Shown: positions 61,453 to 64,000 of the stretch, piece by piece
Position numbering within the stretch: position 1 is the stretch's first letter
Layout: every line of letters starts with the position of its first letter
Assembly (NCBI GenBank): GCA_001897525.1
Contig: MKTB01000003.1
Coordinates: 1 to 64,000, forward strand
DNA: 64,000 bases
Origin: Bacteroidetes bacterium 43-16
GTDB lineage: Bacteria; Bacteroidota; Bacteroidia; Chitinophagales; Chitinophagaceae
Direction of reading: 5' to 3'
The notes under the pieces: generated by a model
Seen by the model: only the letters and a program-made list of their open reading frames with translations
The model's database searches: none
What the model was told of the DNA's origin: nothing
Translations under genes and position numbers: made by a program

Positions 61453-61470
61453 ATTGATTAAAGGTACTAA

Positions 61471-61508
61471 AAAAAACGAAAGCCACCCTTGAGAGGTGGC
61501 TTCGTTTT
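61471..61508. terminator. Terminator-like hairpin in the leader of the response regulator
   Basis: AACGAA(A)GCCACC pairs with GGTGGCTTCGTT, with T-runs on both strands (eight T on the minus strand). On the minus strand it is only about 20 bases before the response-regulator ATG, so any transcript from upstream must pass it: either an attenuator or the end of a transcript from the far side. Confidence 0.7.
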
Positions 61509-61583
61509 CCCTTTTTTTGTTTGTTTTAGTCGCGATGTATGAAGATGAAAAATCTTATGTCAATGTTTTGCGTTGGGTAAAAA

Positions 61584-61614
61584 TCAGACTATAACCTTTA
61601 AGATTATAGCCTGA
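61584..61614 (-). terminator. Hairpin upstream of the response regulator
   Basis: TCAGGCTATAA pairs with TTATAGTCTGA on the minus strand (one mismatch or wobble), followed by TTTTT on that strand. Together with the hairpins at 61471 and 61831 it fills a gene-free stretch of about 470 bases; the rest of that stretch is AT-rich with no visible gene. Confidence 0.5.
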
Positions 61615-61830
61615 CTTTAAAATTTATAACCTTAACGTGAATAGTATAGTACCATAACTGTGCCAGAATTTAAAAATAAACATAAACAATTGACTATCAA
61701 TTATTTAATATTTTTTGAGGAAATAAAATCAGTTGAAAAAATGTGGCATAAATCAACAAAGTGTAGAAACTGTAGAAAAAACCACACACTTTTAAGTACA
61801 CTGAAATAAAGGTGCAGGAGTAAAAACGAT

Positions 61831-61860
61831 GAGGCCAGCCCTTGAAAAAAGGCCGGCCTT
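61831..61860 (-). terminator. Terminator of the small exported protein gene
   Basis: GGCCGGCC pairs with GGCTGGCC on the minus strand (a G-U pair), followed by TCGTTTTT. Located about 70 bases after the stop at 61927. Confidence 0.6.
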
Positions 61861-61926
61861 CCGATTTTGAGTTTAATCTACTATGTTGAAAAACTTATAA
61901 TAAATTAATGACTAATTAATCTTGAT

Positions 61927-62232
61927 TTATTTAGCAACTTGTTTGCCATCTGCACCGAAATGCAATACTTCTGTTTTATCAGCTCTTTTACCGGTAACTT
62001 CATACATTACCTGTGTGCCACTTTGGATAATTGTTGCAGATTCTGCTTTAAAATCTTTAAAGCCATCTGAAGCTAATGTTGCTTTAACAGCTTCCGGAAG
62101 TTCGTCTAAAGTGATTGCTTTTTTAGCATCCTGAACTCTTTCCTGAGCAACTGTTGTTACGTTTGCATTAACTGCTGTAGACATTCCCAAAACTAATGCT
62201 GAACTTAGCATTACTACAAATAATTTTTTCAT
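61927..62232 (-). CDS. Small exported PepSY-like protein
   Basis: 101 aa with a signal peptide MKKLFVVMLSSALVLGMSTAVNA and an 80-residue mature part (ITLDELPEAVKATLASDGFKDFKAESATIIQSGTQVMYEVTGKRAD). The pattern of a Pro-x-x-Val-x-x-hydrophobic helix plus strands fits the PepSY/DUF2874-like small periplasmic proteins common in Bacteroidota. Ribosome site AAAGGAAA precedes the ATG. No clear role. Confidence 0.75.
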   Translation of the reverse strand: MKKLFVVMLSSALVLGMSTAVNANVTTVAQERVQDAKKAITLDELPEAVKATLASDGFKDFKAESATIIQSGTQVMYEVTGKRADKTEVLHFGADGKQVAK

Positions 62233-62415
62233 AATTATTTCCTTTTTTTTGATTTAAAACATTGTATAACAAGGATATGTATTACCAAGACCATGCCAGA
62301 AGGCCTGAAATATGTTATGCACTGAAAATCAGGGAATAAGAAATAAGTTTTGCCTGCCATTCACATAAGTTTATGTTGAAAACATCAACAGATAGTTGCG
62401 AAACGGGTACAGGAA

Positions 62416-64000
62416 TTAAGCTTTCAGTATTTGCTCGATCTCATCTATAAGGTTGATAATCGCTTGTTTATCATACATTCCTTTGCGCAATTGCAATTCC
62501 TGTATGCGCGCCTGCCGGCCTGTTGCATTATAGCCCAGTTGAGAGAGGCGGGAGGCCAGTTTATGGAAAACCTCAGATAATTGCAAAGTATCTTCTGTAT
62601 GATTGTAGGCCTGGAGCTGGTCCAGGTCTGAGCGGGTCTCTTTGCGGAACAGGGCCAGGATATGATCGCCTTCAACAAGGGGCTTTGCTTCCTGCTGAAG
62701 CACCTGCTCTTGCAGATCAATCCCTATGGTACGTAGCAATTCTTCCACTACAAATGGCTTTCTCACCAAAGCTTCAAAGCCGGCAGCAAATATATCGCTG
62801 ACCTCTTCGGGCAAGACCTGCGCGGTGAGGGCCACAAACTGCACTTCCTGCTCGTCCTGCACTTTAGCTTTCATTATTTTCACCAGTTCCATGCCGGAGT
62901 ATTCCGGCATACGGATATCCATGATCACATGACTGAGCTCTGGCGGTATTTCTTCTGCCAGCAATTCTTTTGCGCTGTAAAAGATTTTATACCTGACCTG
63001 CTGTTTTTTCAGCACCTCGGCACAAAGCTCCAGGATAAAACTGTCGTCATCTATCACCCACACTAATGTGGGCGGGGCTTTCACCCGTCTCTGCTGCAGA
63101 TCTTCCAAAGCCGCAGGGTTTGTGTCCTTTAAGGCATAAGGTATCGTGACGGAAAATGTAGCGCCTTTATGGGGCTCGGAGGCCACTTCTATGCTTCCGC
63201 CCTGCAGCTCTACCAGTGCTTTTACGATGGTAAGGCCCAGGCCGCTCCCCTGGCTCAGTTGTTCTGAGGGGGCTTGTTCAAATTCATTGAATATGCGGCG
63301 CTGGTCATCGGGCAATATCCCGATACCGGTATCTTTTATTTCGAAGGTATAGTGTACCTGGTCTTCCTGGTAAACCTGGCTGATCTTGAGTCCTACACTG
63401 CCTTGATTGGTAAATTTAACGGCATTGTTCAGCAGGTTAAGCAAGATCTGCTTTAAACGGAAGGGATCTCCATAGATTATTTGCTGAGGGTCCAGTGCTG
63501 CCAGTGTTTTCTCGAATACCAGGTTTTTTCTTTGTGCCTGGATGGCAATAATATCGACGACTTGCTCTACAACGGACAATAGGTTGAATGGCTTGGAGGT
63601 AATGACAAATTTGTCGGAATTGATGCGGTTGAAATCAAGGATCTCGTTGACGATATGCAAGAGGTGTAGCGAGGACTGGTGCACCACTCCCAGGAACTGC
63701 CTCTGGTTCTGTGCATCTTCTTCGCGCTGCACCAGTTCGGTATAGCCGATAATAGATTGCAGGGGGGTGCGTATCTCATGGCTCATGTTGGACAGGAACT
63801 TTTGCTTGATCCGGCCGGCCTCATCGGCTTCCTCTTTAGCCAGGATCAAAGCTTTACGGTAGCGGTTGCTCCTGGCAATATCATTAAAGATAAGGGCTGC
63901 CAGCACAATGCTCAATATAACAAAGGAGATGAGCAACACCCTGTTGGTCTGTAATCCGGAATTGATAATGTCTGCGGCCTCTTTATTGTTAGCATAGTTG
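62416..64000 (-). CDS. Hybrid histidine kinase with C-terminal receiver (5' end outside the window)
   Basis: The track starts at a GTG at 63939, but the frame stays open to the window edge (NNKEAADIINSGLQTNR precedes the helix), so the real N-terminus lies outside. Visible: end of a periplasmic/sensor part, a membrane helix (VLLISFVILSIVLAALIF), HisKA with FLSNMSHEIRTPL (phospho-His), HATPase (LNLLNNAVKF; DTGIGIL; GSGLGLTIVKALV), and a receiver domain with VIDDDSFI, VIMDIRMPEYSG and KPF. The C-terminal 90 residues are helical and may be a degenerate Hpt-like module with no clear His motif. Likely partner of a regulator such as 60091-61452. Confidence 0.92.
   Translation of the reverse strand, partial: NYANNKEAADIINSGLQTNRVLLISFVILSIVLAALIFNDIARSNRYRKALILAKEEADEAGRIKQKFLSNMSHEIRTPLQSIIGYTELVQREEDAQNQRQFLGVVHQSSLHLLHIVNEILDFNRINSDKFVITSKPFNLLSVVEQVVDIIAIQAQRKNLVFEKTLAALDPQQIIYGDPFRLKQILLNLLNNAVKFTNQGSVGLKISQVYQEDQVHYTFEIKDTGIGILPDDQRRIFNEFEQAPSEQLSQGSGLGLTIVKALVELQGGSIEVASEPHKGATFSVTIPYALKDTNPAALEDLQQRRVKAPPTLVWVIDDDSFILELCAEVLKKQQVRYKIFYSAKELLAEEIPPELSHVIMDIRMPEYSGMELVKIMKAKVQDEQEVQFVALTAQVLPEEVSDIFAAGFEALVRKPFVVEELLRTIGIDLQEQVLQQEAKPLVEGDHILALFRKETRSDLDQLQAYNHTEDTLQLSEVFHKLASRLSQLGYNATGRQARIQELQLRKGMYDKQAIINLIDEIEQILKA

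Overview
The window is from a Bacteroidota genome, most likely Chitinophagia/Chitinophagaceae-like. The evidence is a set of lineage-typical genes (GldB-like lipoprotein, DUF3078 barrel, a PorW/SprE-type TPR protein, two proteins with type IX secretion C-terminal tails and PKD/Ig domains) and promoters with the Bacteroidota -7 motif TAnnTTTG. No rRNA, no CRISPR array and no phage structural genes were seen.

Left chromosomal arm (1-12.48 kb): a DUF1697 protein, a Crp/Fnr regulator divergent from a class-3-type aldehyde dehydrogenase, a GldB-like lipoprotein followed by a DUF3078 protein, a Bax-inhibitor-1 protein, an L,D-transpeptidase, then two paralogous secreted T9SS/PKD proteins placed on either side of an apolipoprotein N-acyltransferase-like gene that overlaps the second one.

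Central mobile element (about 12.51-42.17 kb, about 29.6 kb, visibly more AT-rich): it sits in a tRNA-Asn(GTT) gene. A 3' tRNA-Asn fragment marks the left junction, an intact tRNA-Asn the right junction, and an identical 20-bp core is at both. Just inside each end lies the same tandem repeat TGTGCAAATCCTGTGCAAAT, the expected layout of integrase arm sites. A tyrosine integrase without the usual first catalytic Arg lies at the left end. The element has a VirD4-like coupling ATPase and a MobF relaxase-helicase, a toprim/primase-like protein, an ArdC-like antirestriction protein and small HTH proteins, but no recognisable type IV secretion channel, so I read it as an integrative mobilizable element that borrows a channel. 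Cargo includes (i) a five-gene run of exported proteins with two transglutaminase-like enzymes and a short RHS/M91-like protein, (ii) an HNH_5-type protein, (iii) an OLD-family ATPase/TOPRIM nuclease, (iv) a second, unrelated tyrosine integrase with its own repeat-rich upstream region, and (v) a tight four-gene operon of unrecognised proteins centred on a cysteine-protease-like 526-aa protein. Items (i) and (v) are the best candidates for undescribed systems. A decayed transposase tail lies just inside the right end and another just outside the left end.

Right chromosomal arm (42.17-64 kb): a second tRNA-Asn, the PorW/SprE-like protein with a long DS-repeat coiled coil, a GNAT enzyme, a YciO/Sua5 protein, a BtrH/DUF4872 protein, an AlkB-type alkane hydroxylase, two membrane glycosyltransferases, a 2OG-Fe(II) oxygenase, a YitT protein, an HD-domain protein, two tandem membrane adenylate cyclases with nearly identical catalytic halves, an exported protein overlapping a sigma-54-type response regulator, a small exported protein, and a hybrid histidine kinase cut by the window end.
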